Source of the DNA: Symsagittifera roscoffensis
Taxonomy: Eukaryota > Xenacoelomorpha > Acoela > Convolutidae
DNA: 64,000 nt
Assembly (NCBI RefSeq): GCF_963678635.1
Contig: NC_087063.1
Span: forward strand, 27,215,649-27,279,648
Reading direction: 5' to 3'
Both the position numbers and the translations under genes were made by a program. Of the stretch, positions 45,807 through 58,346 are shown piece after piece. The notes below the pieces were generated by a model that saw only the letters and a list, made by a program, of their open reading frames with translations, had not been told where the DNA came from and did not search any database. Numbering within the stretch: the first letter of the stretch is position 1; every line of letters begins with the position of its first letter.

Positions 45807-47098
45807 TATTCTAAAGAAAAGCCTCTTCAATGTCCTACGAATGAACCACAATTGTGTAATCTAATAAAATCAAGTTGGTGTTTTATTCCGAACAATAAAA
45901 ATGGGGCGGAACTTTGTCTCTGGCTTGGTTTTAGGTTTTTGAATAACGTTTTTACTCGCAATATCGGGCTGCACAAAAAACTGGTTTGAAATTTTTGAGT
46001 TGTTGTCGAATTTCAAGCAAGGTAAACAAGCAAGGTAAATCTTCGAATTTAAAATAAGGTAAACCTTATAAAAGCGTAAAATAGTCTAATAAATAATTTG
46101 AGCCGTGAAAAAAGTAGTTTTACTCCAGTTTAATAGTTTTGAAGTTTCTTGAAATTTTTCGAATGTTATAGATTTCTAAGCATTTTTTTAAATTTTTTTT
46201 TTTGGTAATCAAACATATATTTTTTAAATTATTACAGTTTGCCAAAGTTTTTGCTTCAGTTTTTCTACGACTAAAAAACAGCACGCAAACAACGACATAG
46301 AAAATGTCACAAATAGTAACAAAAGTTACTGTTTTTCTGCAGTATTTTTTGTTGTGGTACGATTTTTTTTTTGCTATTTACGTTGCAAGTGAATGACTTT
46401 TTTTGTTTCGAGTTGTTCTTCTTTTAGCGGTGTCATAGGCAACCAAAAATAGATGTGGGTAATTAAATTGATCAGAAATATTCATTTTGTAATATTAAAA
46501 GAATCATGCCGTAACAGAACCCATTCATATTTGGACTCTCCTTTAAAAACAACACAGTTGTCCCGCTTAGCTATAATTTTTTGAGATAATGCTTTGTGTG
46601 TGAATTCAATAACTTAAATAATTTGTTAACAATAAAGTGAGTAGAAAGATAACGAGAGTCTCTTAGACCATACTGTTATTTTTATGCTTTTCTATGCTTT
46701 TTTTCTCAAAAAGCAAACAGTTGAGTGAATATCGCTTGGGCTTTGTTTGGTCAGCACTTTGCATGTCATAAAACTTTGCATTTTACCAAATACATAAACA
46801 GTAAATTGATTTTTCTTTAGTTTGTCCCAAGCTTTCTTAAAAATGGCAACACTGATACATGGTGGCAGTTGAAACTTTTCCAGGTGAAGCTGGAAAAAAT
46901 CCCCAGTTCAGCCAACATGGCAAACCAATTTTCCCTTAAACTATTGGTTCTGGGAAATCAATTATCTCAAAAGATATCGGATTTTCTTCTTTTTCCCATA
47001 TTGACGGATAATGTCAATCGCCGTCCAAAAACAAAACCCATTGGTTTTATTAGATAGATAATTGTACCAGAAAACTTAGCAGTGCCATTCGACAGAGT

Positions 47099-47335
47099 TT
47101 GGTTCTACGTAATGAAGAAAAAGTTCAATACGGCTTCACAAAGTTCGCTTTGATTAGTGACGGATCGAAAAGAATCATGAACAAGGATAGCGGATACTGT
47201 AAAAGTAGCAGAGAAGAATCCGGCAAGATTTTTTATTGTCGTTACTGTCGGTGTGGTGTGCTAAATAGATTTGAACAAAAAACTAAGAATTTGAAATATT
47301 CAATCGTAATAAGCAAAAACTATAAAGAAAACTAA
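47099..47335 (+). other. 78-codon frame in module M, probably not a gene
   Basis: Aligns with 35084-35326 and contains a Cys-rich YCRYCRCGVLNRF. Nearly all substitutions between the copies are amino-acid changing, and the third copy (23449-23757) is frameshifted. Listed because it is the longest conserved frame in the module, but probably a chance ORF. Confidence 0.35.
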
Positions 47336-48379
47336 CTATGAGAATAAAAAATATTTTTTTAAAAACTTCGAAAAAAAATCAAGTTTTGTTTTGCAAATTT
47401 TTTTTTGAGTTCTCGAAACTTTTATATTTTAAATGACCCCAAAGTCTGCAAAATACTAAGTTTATTTAGCCTACATTAGCTTAAAATAAGTTTTCATAGC
47501 TTAAAACAAGCTATTTTAGACCTGCTAGGCCGCATTATTTGTCCGAATTTAAAATAAAAATCAAAAGTTTTGAACCTGTTTCTCTCGATGCTGGGACATT
47601 TTTCGTGAAACTTTTGTAAATAAGTAGAATCACGACAAAGCAGGTTTTAATATGATATATCACACAACCTAAAATGTTCCGAAGTAGCACAGAATGTATC
47701 GACCACATTCTAAGAACTATTTTTTCAAGTTAATTTCTTTACTTGCATATCACGTGATGATAGAGCTATACAAACACGCTGAAATTTTGTGATTTAGGTA
47801 TAAACCACTCCAATTGTCTTCAAAAAACAATTAAATTAGGAAGATTAAATCTTTTTTATTTATATGCATTACGTTCAAATAAATTTGAAAGTTTTTTTGT
47901 TGCCAGAAACGTGCTATGTAAAGCATCCGAAACTGTTTTTTTTTGTAAAACTATCAGCCTATGTTTTTAGCCTATGTTTTCAATCTATGTTAAAAATTAT
48001 TATAGTATAAAGAATGTTACTCGATTGCTTTACTCGCTCGAAAACAGATTTAAAAAATGAAAATTTCAAACCGGTTTTTCTCAACACCAAAACTTTTTAT
48101 TTGTCTTGATTTTGACTTTTAGTGTAGAATAGTAACAATAACAGGGCACAATTTTAAAGAAACATCAATTTCACAGCTAGAGAAAAATGAACCAAACATA
48201 AATTATACGTTTTTTTGTAGATATGTACACTTCTAATCCGCTTAATGTGTTTTTAGGAACAATTTTTTCTAACCTAAATAGCAAATAAAAATGTTCCTTC
48301 GGAAGTGTCAGTGTTGCGTTTGAAAATGCAAAGCTTCAGTTCACTGCTGTACTTAAAGCTAGTGTTGTGTGCCTTGTAA

Positions 48380-48452
48380 GCTTTCGTAGCAGATTGGTTA
48401 AGCTGACACTCTAAATCTCAAGGTAGCAGGTTCAAATCTCAGAGGTATCAAT
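48380..48452 (+). ncRNA. tRNA-like pol III unit, copy C
   Basis: GTAGCAGATTGGTTAAGC and GGTTCAAATCT with a T run following. The second unit (box B GGTTCGAATC) is at 49144-49197. Confidence 0.5.
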
Positions 48453-49566
48453 TTTTTACCAATTCGAGGCCTATTTATTGTAATTGCTCTTTTTAGAAGT
48501 GCTTTTAATCGTGTTCTCATAAGAATTTGCGAAGCGAAGCTTCGCCTCTGTGTAATGAAAGTAACTGCTCAGTTTTTCGGAGAAAACTTTCGAGAATGAA
48601 AAATATGGTGTATTTCATGATCCAAGTTTTGCCAATATAGCTGTTCATAAAGACTTTTTTTGAATAGTTCCACACTATGAAATGTATCAACATTATTTAT
48701 TGCGGAAAAACCGTGATAGAAACCACTCGAGATCAATTGCCGACCCTGAGAATAAATTCGCGTTTAGAGTTTTCTGATTACAACAGAGAAGATCGAGAGT
48801 AGCTGCGACAGGCGGTTGCGAGTAGAGAAGAGTTTATCTAGATCCAGAGTACAACTTGACTGAGGAACCTTCCGAGTGAACTGACCTAGAGGCCCAAACT
48901 GCTAAAACCCCTAAGAAACTTCTTGGTTTATCCAGTTATATCGATCTTGATTGAATTACATACCGGAGTTAATTCCAGAGTTTGTTATCATGTCCTGAGT
49001 TAATGAATTTTATAAATAGAGAATACTTTCTGTGATTATGCTAAGTTATATTGAATTCCTAGGTTGATCCACCTGAAACATCTGAAATGGATCACACACT
49101 GTCTAATAAAAAAGTAAGAAGCAATAAGTTCGCAACCTTGTGTCTAGTTTGAGACTACTAATCTCTAGATAGCAGGTTCGAATCTCAGAGGTAGCAAATA
49201 CCTAAAACAAATTCGCCTGTTTTAGGTGTTTAGGTACATGCGCATGGGGGCGTTCTATTTAACTTCTTGAGTGGGGTTTATTTTGGTAGTGGCGTTCAAC
49301 ATATAGCACGATTTTGAGTTCCATGTCTTGATAAACTGCTAATTTGCTCCGACCGATTGAGATAGAAAAGCATGAGATATAGTGTTTCTGTCCCTCGAGC
49401 CAATGGGTGTAGTGCTGCCTATCTTTCTTTAGCTCAAATGTGATGTAAGTAAACGTCTGTTCAATAGAGTTTTTGGATGGGCCTACACTGGTGTGTGGGC
49501 CTACCCTGGCCCCAACTTGATTTTTAGGTGGGCGTCCCCTGGCCCTTATTGGTATTTGATCCTCGA

Positions 49567-50540
49567 TTTGAATAAACTTTTGGCGTCTCGAAAATAGCTA
49601 ACGAATTGACAGGTAAAGAATTAATCGACGACATAACCCGAGTGCTGCTAGCGTGATAATAGTGGCGAGCTCTGACTTCCTAAAAACTTCCAGATTGTTT
49701 TGGCCAGAAACGTTGGTATATGCATTGCCCGGACTGAACCTGATTGAAATGTTGACTTTAACGGCTGCGATTAAGTCTGAAGTTCTATCAAAACCTAATT
49801 TGCTACTGTTCGCCGGCATGAACGGCCACCTGCTACTTGCAATCAACAGACAAAAATACGCACTCTGAAAAAGTATGGAAAGCTGTACAGACGCCGTTTA
49901 CCTCGATGGAGGAAGTGCAAGACCTGGTATATAACAATTTTGGCTCAAAAACCAGGTTAGCCTTTGTATCCTCTACCAGCAGCCTTTTTTATTTGTATAG
50001 GCCATGTTGGTACTCATGACTAAAGGCACTGGACAAACAATGTGGACAGCGGCTCCAAACAGAGATCAGGAGTTGAAAAATTTGAGTTCCTCCAAGTCAG
50101 AACTGGCTGCCTGTTGGGCAGATATCTCTCTTGCAGTGAGGGGAGCACCCAAATTTGTGAAAATGTTGATAGCAATCTGTGCCAATCGGTCATATCTGGA
50201 AGTTTGGCCTGCCTTGTTTTGGGATAAAAAGTAATTTTTCGGAAATTGGTATTGAACCTTTCATGCTCAATTTTCTCGCGACAAATGAAAATACAAAATA
50301 AATTAGATCAGAAGATTCGAGATATGTTTGGAAAAATTGACAAAAATCACAATTTTATTAGAATTTTTGGTACGAGTAAAGTTGTCTTGATCCTGATAGA
50401 GACGACCGACAATTCAAGGAAAGAAATAAAACTGATTGGGCGAGAGTGAAACTTGTTTGGGAAGGTGGACAGCCGAAGCTGTCCACTAGTCCAGGGAATA
50501 AAACTTCTTGAGCTAGACTTATTTACCTGAAACTTCTTCT
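49567..50540 (+). pseudogene. Remnant of the retroelement's last ORF, copy C (best preserved)
   Basis: Contains, in successive frames, IIVASSDFLKTSRLFWPETL, then SEKVWKAVQTPFTSMEEVQD, then 50004-50234 with MWTAAPNRDQELKNLSSSKS and ELAACWADISLAVRGAP, then 50246-50449. Frame changes near 49855 and 49995 disable it. It is the most complete view of the ORF's C-terminal region, beyond where the window's right edge cuts the main copy. Confidence 0.6.
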
Positions 50541-52612
50541 AGAGTTGCTTTATTACTATTAGTTACCTAATTTTAAAGTTTCGTCACTATGTGAGAACCT
50601 AATTTATAATTCTTGAGTGAATCTGAAGAAAAAAAAACTGTAACCTTGGAGAACCACTGGTAGACTTCACGGGAAGAGGTGACCAGACAGAAGGCAGAGT
50701 GGTTCGTAGGACGGCGATCTGAAAAACGAGAGAAGGCACGACTGGGAAGAGACTATCAGTAGGGTGATCAGTCAGAGCGGTACAACAACAGAAGCGGATC
50801 AACAGGCACTGTTCAATCAAACGGGTATCGTTAAAATCCATTTTATACTATAGGAGATAGGTATAAAATGGAATTTGCGGCACCCCACAGTTTTGAGAAA
50901 AATTTCTTTTTGAGCAGAGCGTGGAAACAGATTCTACGGACTTTCTCTCGGGAGGTTTAGCACCCATCGCGCTTAAGGTATTTTCGGCTTAAGTGGGGGG
51001 ATAGAAAGGGGTGAAATTAGAAGGGGACTGGTTAAGATAGAGGTTGGTGGTTGGAATTTGTAAAATGGGGCGCTTCATTAGAGTAACTATTCAATCGATA
51101 TCGTCGAATTAGTTACAATACATTAACTAGAGTCTGGAACGGTCAAGTTAAAGACTCAGAACATGAGTTGGAACGTGAAGGTACCCGATAATAAACTCAA
51201 AATAAGGTAATTAAACTGGCCGGATTGGGTGGGGGATCGAGTATAGACAATTTTTAGAACCCAGTTGGTGAACGCACCATAACAACATTATAAAGGGGAC
51301 GGAAAAACGCGTGACAATCAGGTACCTAATTTTTTTTCGAAAGACGGCCCTTGTTGACTTTGAGTCCTGGGATAAGGATTTAAAAGTCCCAACATCTAAA
51401 ATCCTGGGATAGTGATTTCAGGGTCCAAACACCTAAAATCTTGGTATAGTGATTTAAGGGTCCCAACACTTGAGTCCTGGGATAGTGTTTTAAGGTTCCC
51501 AACACTTGAGTCCTGAGATAGCGATTTAAGAGTCGCAACACTCGAGTCCTGGGATAGTTGTTTTGAGGGTTCCAACAATTAAAGTCTTGGGATAGTGATT
51601 TAAGGGTCCCAACAGCTAAAGTCATGGGATAGTGATTTGAGGGTCCCAATACTTGACTCATGGCAGACTGATATGAGGGTCCCAACACTTGAGTCCTGGG
51701 ATAATGATTTACGAGTCCCATCACTTGAGTCCTGGTATAGAGATTTAGGGCTCCCATACCTTAAGTCCTGGGATAGTGAATTAAGTGTTCCAACATTTGA
51801 GTCTTGGGATAGTGATTTAAGGGCCCCAACATTTGAGTCCTTGGATAGTGATTTAAGAGTCCGAACATTTGATCCTGGGATAGCGATTTAAGGGTCCCAA
51901 CACGTGAGTCGTGGGATATTGATTTAAGGTTCCCAACACTTGAATCCTGAGATAGCGATTTAAGAGTCGCAACACTCGAGTCCTGGGATAGTGATTTTGA
52001 GGGTCCCAACAACTAAAGTCTTGCGATAGTGATTTAAGAGTCCCAACAGCTAAAGTCATGAGATAGTGATTTGAGGGTCCCAACACTTGACTCCTGGCAG
52101 ACTGATATGAGGGTCCCAACACTTGAGTCCTGGGATAATGATTTAAGAGTCCCATCACTTGAGTTCTGGGATAGAGATTTAGAGCTCCCAACACGTAAAG
52201 TCCTGGGATAGTGAATTAAGGGTCCCAACACCCATAGTTCTGGGATAGTACGTTAAGTGTCTCAACACCTAAAGTCCTGAGATAGTGAAATAAGTATCCC
52301 AACACCTGAATTCCTGGCGTAGTAAAACGAGTATCCCACCACCCTTGGATATTGGGTTGACTATCCCAAAACCTAGGACAGGGACTACAAAACCAATAAG
52401 GGTCAATAAAAAGCTCCGGTGGGAACGGGGACAACAATAAGATTAAAAACTTTTAATTCGGATTATGGAATAGATATTAGACTGAAATTGTTTTAACAAG
52501 TTTGAAAATTTAATAGTATTGGAAGTTTTCTTATACTCTGACTTCGTTTTTACATTAACACTTTTACATAGTCAGAATTGTAAAAAAAAACGAAAATTGT
52601 AAATAATCATCA
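50541..52612 (+). repeat. Leader/LTR candidate, copy C
   Basis: Same order as 38341-40080, with a shortened beginning (deletion near 50630), TATAAAAT at 50862-50869 and the longest 36-bp array. Confidence 0.45.
51359..52370 (+). repeat. 36-bp tandem array, copy C (about 28 units)
   Basis: Contains an internal higher-order duplication: the block from about 51545 to 51760 is repeated near 51980-52190. Confidence 0.85.
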
Positions 52613-52616
52613 TGAA

Positions 52617-52921
52617 GAGAAAAAGAGTCTCGTTACCGGAAAGGAGAGGGCAAGGGCAAAAGCAAAACCAACAGTCATTACAACTACCAACAGTCATTTC
52701 AACGGTCATTAAACACCCAAAAACCCCAGAGTGAGGAGAAAAATTTTTCTGTTAACACCAGATGCAACAAGGAGCAGAAGACCGAACAAAAGCTGAGTAA
52801 ACAAAAGAAAAAGCCCGTCACGGTAATTTATCTTGAGACGCCAGTGCAGAGCATAGATGGAGTAGAACGAAAAATGACGGAATCGACACCAATGCCGATT
52901 GTAGAAGAACGAGGAACAAAG
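52617..52921 (+). pseudogene. gag 5' fragment, copy C
   Basis: Same extent and same terminal junction (GAGGAACAAAGACAATT) as copy A at 40366, indicating that the junction was duplicated rather than formed twice. Confidence 0.65.
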
Positions 52922-53584
52922 ACAATTTTTCGTGACATTTTTGTAAATAAGTAGAATCACGACAAAATAGGTTTTAATATGATGTACCACACAACCTAAA
53001 ATGTTCCGAAGTAGCTCAGAATGTATCGACCACATTCTAGGAACTATTTTTTCAAGTTAGTTTCTTTACTCACGTGATGATAGACTATAGAGTATATCAC
53101 GTCATGATAGAGCTATACAAACACGCAGAAATTTAGTGGTTTAGGTATAAACCACTCCAACTCCAATTGTGTTCAAAAAAACAAATAAATTAGGAAGATT
53201 AAAACTTTTTTACCTATATGCATTACGTTCAAATAAATTTGAAAGTTTTTCTGTTGCCAGAAACGTGCTATGTAAAGCATCCGAAACTATTTTCTTGTGA
53301 AACTATCAGCCTATGTTTTGAGCCTATGTCTTCGGCCTATTTTAAAAATTATTATAGTATAAAAAACGTTACTCGATTGCTTTACTCGCTCGAAAACAGA
53401 TTTAAAAAACGAAATCTTCAAACCGGTTATTCTCAACACTAAAACTTTTTATTTGTCTTGACTTCGACTTTTAGTGTAGAATAGGTACAATAACAGGGCA
53501 CAATTTTTAAGAAACATCAATTTCACAACTAGAGAAAAATGTACCAAACATAAATTTTATACGTTTTTTTTTTGTAGGTATGTA

Positions 53585-55340
53585 CGAAGAGATCATCGTT
53601 CACGGAGAAACTTGCGGCGATGGTCGGAATGAAACCAAGAGAGAAAGAGGAGGGTGATAACAGCGACAAAAAAGGCAAAATCTTTGGTACAGTTTCCACG
53701 ATAATCACAGAAGCTGCCCAGGAGAAGGAGCAATCTTTAGAGGGAGCAGTGGTTCACCAAAATGGGCAAGCAGCAGAATCGAAGGTATCACTAGTTGAGT
53801 TGGGGGACTTGATGTCAAAGTTGGATCAGATAGACAAAAACCTAAAATGGAGCGAGGAGGACCGCCAGGAACTAAAGAAGAAACTTCGACTTAACAAAAA
53901 TGAGAATCTGGACAACTACTACGACTTAGCGAGAGCCACAGAAGAAAAACTACAACAGATGGCGAACAATGTGGAGACAACAGACAAGGAGCGAGAGAAG
54001 CATATGAAGAAAGACATGGGGGAAATGAAAAGGCGGTATGAGACCGTAAATGAGAAGTTATGGAGTCTAGAGACGAGAATGGAAAAAATGAGCAGAGACC
54101 AAGCACAGAGTTATTGTGCCCTACAATCCAAATTGGATGCACTCTTGAGAAAATCTAGTGCTCAAGAAAAAACTGTATCAGAAAAAAAAAACAGGAAAGA
54201 CAACCGGAACAAGGTCTGACTTTGTGGAACCTCAACGCAAGAAACAGGAATCTACACCATTACCTCAGATCAACAACAGCACAGGATCGGGGATAATCAA
54301 AACGGCCATGAAAGGTGGAGTGCCGAACTCAACAAGGATACCAAGGGATTCCGGCGCACATACGAGTGTAACACTTGATGCCATGACATGGGCAAATACT
54401 TGAGAAATGATGAAAAAGACACATGAAGCATTCGCCACAAAGAACCCAGAGTCGAGCGATAGGGAAGGAGATAAACCGAGAAAAACCTTCAAGAAGCCGA
54501 GGGAGTTCAAAGATGACTCGGATGCTTGCATAGATACCTGAGTTGAGGTAATGAGACTAAATCTTGAGCAAGACAACCTAAAGGGTTAAAAACTGGATTG
54601 CGCAGCGATACTAAGCAATCTAGAGGGCATGGCGCTGAAGTTCGTGGTAGCCAAGAATAACAGGAACGTGACCCGGTGGACAATATTTTTGACATTTTGC
54701 TGAACCGATTCGGGATGAAAGGGCACCAAGCCATTTTGAGATTTGAGAAAAAGAGACAAAGATATGATGAAATGATTGATTGATTCCTGGATGATCTAGA
54801 GAGCTAAAGAAGAAGAAGCGATCCAGAGGAATCAACTAATAAGAGAAACTTTAGCATTGCTTCGATATTCATTGATGGGGTGAAAAGTGACGACTCTGGA
54901 ACGATATTGGCAACATACAACACGCTATCGAAGGATAATTGTCCCACCCCGGAAGAGATGAGACAGAAGTCTACAGAGTACACGTTAATGAAACGAAGAA
55001 ATACTCTTTTTCAGACGAAAGGAACCTGCAAGGAGGAAGCCAACAACAGAGGTCGTCGTGGAACAAGCCGGGAGACGATATGGACAAACAAAGGTCATGT
55101 GCGAAATGTGGCTCGGCAGATCACCACGTAGCGGATTGCACAACTTACAAACAAGGGATGAAAGCTTTGGGATAAACACCTGATGCACGAGTTTTTTAGT
55201 GGCTTGATTATTGAGATAGGTGCGAGGTTCTTTTTCTGCAATAAGGAAGGCCACATTAGAATGGACTGTCCCCTGTTTTAGGAAGCAGTAAAGAATCAGA
55301 ATCACGCAAAACACAAGTTAGCACTGGCTGCGGTGCAGAA
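53585..55340 (+). pseudogene. Ty3/gypsy gag, main copy
   Basis: Residues from 53585 to 54219 form a long open, charged, coiled-coil region (EEDRQELKKKLRLNKNE, KEREKHMKKDMGEMKRRYE). A frameshift falls at the A run 54182-54191; the next frame runs to a TGA at 54401. A capsid-like stretch follows (AILSNLEGMALKFVVAKN near 54600-54660) with several stops. A zinc knuckle CAKCGSADHHVADC (C-x2-C-x4-H-x4-C) lies at 55098-55139. A second at about 55228-55269 reads FFFCNKEGHIRMDC and has lost its first Cys. The 5' end is fused to non-gag DNA at 53585, so the start is missing. Product: virus-like particle protein that packages element RNA. Non-functional here. Confidence 0.8.
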
Positions 55341-55754
55341 TACCAGGAATAGACAAGCTGAGAACGACTAGCAGAACAAGGAGGTAACAAGTGGTGAGTT
55401 AACGACAAAATCAATGATGGCCGTGACCAACGAGAGAGATAACGGAAAGGCCAAGACGAAAAGGTTCACAAAGAAGAAACTACGTGAAAGCAGTAGCAGA
55501 GGCTATCAACAAAGTAAAACAAGACTTGGCGACAAAAGAGATCGGAAGAGGCTGAATAGATTTCTTGAGTAGAAGGGTGAGGTTGAAAGCAAACGAGGCC
55601 GCAATAGTAAGTTTGAGAATGAAGAATTATAAGGAACTCAGTGATAACAAACAGGTATGTATAGTACCGAATCCTTATAGCCGCTATAGCCCTAAATGCT
55701 GCTGTTTTAGGAAGATCATTTTCGATCACCAAGAGTGGCCTCTGAGTCAGTGTC
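55341..55754 (+). other. gag-pol junction, protease not recognisable
   Basis: Lys/Glu-rich fragments and a short frame (55565-55771, including RVRLKANEAAIVSLRMKNYK), a type of linker found before RT in gypsy pol proteins. No D(S/T)GA protease motif is seen in its expected place, so the protease domain appears deleted or too decayed to see. Confidence 0.45.
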
Positions 55755-56781
55755 TTGTTGAATACTCTTGATATACCGGTCACAATTCAGAGATGCAGGA
55801 AGCTGGGATACGCACTGCCGATGAAAATTAGATATCAAATGACTGAAGTTCTTGATTGTCCGAATCACAAGGACAAGATTTGTATCTTGAGCAGATTGAA
55901 GAAAACAAAAAGTTCATCAGTTCTTATAAATTCACTTAAGTCAGAAACCGAAGATGGAAATTCGAGCTGTTCAAATTTCCCAGAAAGACCCACGCAGGAA
56001 GAATTGGAAATGGGTAGACCAGTATTACCAGAAACTGAACATTTATTGGGCAAAATAATGGACGAACAGCACGAAGCCATCAAGGACGTGCTAGATAGAT
56101 ATCAGGATGTTTTTGAGACATAAAGCGGACATAAAACTAGAGGAGTTGGCAGTACATCACAGGGAGGGGGCGAGACGCATGACCCCAAAGAAATCGGATG
56201 CATGTAGAAAGGAGATAGAAATCTTACTGGAGTATGATATGATAGAACCATCCAAATCACCGTGGGCGTGCGGCTTTCAATATTTGAACTCCTTCAAAGT
56301 GAAGGATGCCTATCCCGTACCTAGAATAGATGAAAGTGTTTCCGAATTGCGGGATGCAAAATATTTCACAACTCTTGATCTGGGGTCGGCCTTTCGGCAG
56401 GTGCCGCTTAGGAAACAAGATAGGGACAAAACGGGGTTTGCTTGGGAGCTGGGGCTGTTCCAATGGAAGAGGGTGCCTTTTGGCCTCTGCATCGCGCCAG
56501 CCGCTTTTCAGTGACTAATGGCACAGGCACTAACAAGTGTGACGAAGAAATATGGCAACTTGGTGATGTGTTACGTGGATGACGTGGTGATCGCGACACC
56601 TACCCTAGAGGACCATATCGAGCGACTAGACGAAGTGTTTGCATGCATGAAAAGGGCAGGACTGAAGTGTAAACCCTCGAAATGTGAGAATTCAAAATAC
56701 TCGACAAAATTCCTAGGGAGGATGGTAAATAAACATGGCATCCGACCAGACTCAGATTCGGTAGAAGCAGTTCTGTCCTAG
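55755..56781 (+). pseudogene. Ty3/gypsy pol: reverse transcriptase
   Basis: The upstream linker (55755-56123) is followed by a frameshift near 56107-56121 and then the RT core. Visible motifs: AYPVPRIDESVSELRDAKYF, TLDLGSAFRQ with the motif-A Asp at 56377-56379, PFGLCIAPAAFQ, and motif C CYVDDVVIAT with both Asp at 56578-56583. These are the catalytic metal-binding residues, and all are present. Two in-frame stops interrupt: TGA at 56512-56514 and TAG at 56779-56781. Family: Ty3/gypsy by the motif spacing and the RNase H/integrase order downstream. Confidence 0.9.
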
Positions 56782-56808
56782 AAGTCACCGAAAACTGAAT
56801 ATCAATTA

Positions 56809-57303
56809 ATGAGCTTCCTGGGTTTCGCCAACTACTACAGGGAATTCATCAATGGCTATGTGGACAAAACTTATCCGATGCAACAGTTCATGAGGCATAC
56901 AGTGAAGAAGTTCACGTGGATATATCGCGGTGGAAGAATCATTTCAAAGATTAAAAATAAATTGTGTGAAGCTCGTGTGCTAGGCATAACCTCAGGGAAG
57001 GAAATGTACGTACTGGACACAGACGCATCGGTGGTCGCGATCTCTGGCATACTCCATCACGAACAGGAATGGAACGAGATGACTGTGTTGAGACCGACAG
57101 CCTACAGAAGCAAAGTCTTGAGCGACACGGAAATCAATTATGGAGCGCCCAAAGCGGAGATGTTCGCGATAGTCAACTTTGTGGAAAAGTACCGGGCGTA
57201 TCTGCGCAGTGAGCTTTTTAAACTACGGGTAGACAACATGGCACTTAGTTGGCTGAAGACGTACTCAATGGACCATAGCGAGATGGATAGTACGACTGGA
57301 TGA
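56809..57303 (+). pseudogene. Ty3/gypsy pol: RNase H
   Basis: Same frame as the RT. It starts with the RT connection (LMSFLGFANYYREFI) and continues into RNase H with VLDTDASVVAISGIL, NYGAPKAEMFAIVNFVEKYR and LRVDNMALSWL, so the D-E-D acidic residues are retained. It stops at TGA 57301, after which the sequence continues in another frame. Degrades the RNA strand during reverse transcription in intact relatives. Confidence 0.85.
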
Positions 57304-57522
57304 TTACAGTAAGATAATTGAGCATAGCATAGGACGAGAGATAAACACCGAAATGCTGACAGTTTGAGCAATAAAACGGAATTTTACGAGACGCAAGAAC
57401 AGAGGGAGGCCGATAGGCCTGAGATAAAAGATGGATTCTCAGCCATGGACAAGGAAACGTACAATAGCCTACCGCTCACGAGATGGCTAGACAAGTCACA
57501 GGCAAACCGATAGAAGACCACC

Positions 57523-58101
57523 ATGAATTACTTACTGAGCATAAAAAAAGCAATTCTGAAGAGAAAATCCGGGATGCTTGTGGAAATCCTGCTCAAATCA
57601 AAGATAGTCGAAGAGACGCTGAAAGCGAAAGGTTACGACCTAGACGAAGTTGAAACAGGGAAGGCAACGGTAGGAGAGGATTTGATGAGATTGCTTGAGA
57701 AGCTGGCCAATGACAAACCCGTGGTCTCAACCAAAAGAAATGATGAACCAGAAGTCACTGTAATGAGAAGGAAAGAGGTCTTATGCGATGAAAATTCACT
57801 GAAAACCGGGAAACCAGAGAACAAAGAAGTGGTACGAACATTAGTCGAGAATGTCCCGGAAGACATACTCAACCAAACAACGCTACGGAGAAAAAAAGTG
57901 TCGTTTAAAGAAGAAGTTGAAGATCTCGGACTAGATCAAGAGACCGGTGAGTGCTTGTCACAAGAGAAGGAAGGTGAGGAGGAAAAATTGCCCGGGAGTC
58001 AGAAAATTGGGACAAAAATTCAGTGGAAAGTGATGGTAAGCCTCTGCACGATAATAGCTAAAGAAAAAAGAAAGGTATCAGGACAGGCAATTGCAGATTG
58101 A
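57523..58101 (+). CDS. Charged pol linker segment, open frame
   Basis: A 192-codon open frame between RNase H and integrase, dominated by Glu and Lys, with LRRKKVSFKEEVEDLG and EGEEEKLPGSQK. It has no recognised domain. KKVSF resembles an RVxF docking motif for protein phosphatase 1, but such short matches occur by chance. It is probably a disordered part of the pol polyprotein rather than a separate gene; a stop at 58099-58101 separates it from what follows. Confidence 0.5.
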   Translation: MNYLLSIKKAILKRKSGMLVEILLKSKIVEETLKAKGYDLDEVETGKATVGEDLMRLLEKLANDKPVVSTKRNDEPEVTVMRRKEVLCDENSLKTGKPENKEVVRTLVENVPEDILNQTTLRRKKVSFKEEVEDLGLDQETGECLSQEKEGEEEKLPGSQKIGTKIQWKVMVSLCTIIAKEKRKVSGQAIAD

Positions 58102-58346
58102 TCCCTCGTCCAGGACATACAGCCTTGAGCATCATGACTTGAACGGAGGAGAAGAGCTAGAGTTGATAGCGGTGTCAAGAAAACCTTTCAGGGAACTATC
58201 ATGCAGCTGAAACATCAGGACGAATCTGGAGCCGGAAGGTGATAGGGAGGTCTTGAGAGGGAGTGTATGCGTCAAGCTTAATGACGGTATCCGGGAGAAC
58301 TCAATGGACAAAAGATGGCACTAAAGGAGCACGGGCAGGGATGGCA

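Larger units (their letters stand above)
45807..54355 (+). repeat. Segmental tandem duplication, half 2
   Basis: Repeats half 1 in order. It reproduces the same abnormal junction in which gag (GAGGAACAAAGACAATT) is fused to the TTTTCGTGACATTTTTG segment (40366 in half 1, 52921 in half 2). Relative to half 1 it lacks about 4 kb at 53581/53585, where the second sub-unit's leader and gag start would be. After 54355 it continues into the full gag-pol instead of stopping. Confidence 0.8.

Noticed and set aside
54340-54400. DSGAHTSVT as an aspartic protease active site
   Set aside because: It lies before the capsid-like and zinc-knuckle regions, the wrong place for a gypsy protease, and no second protease motif follows. 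Probably chance.
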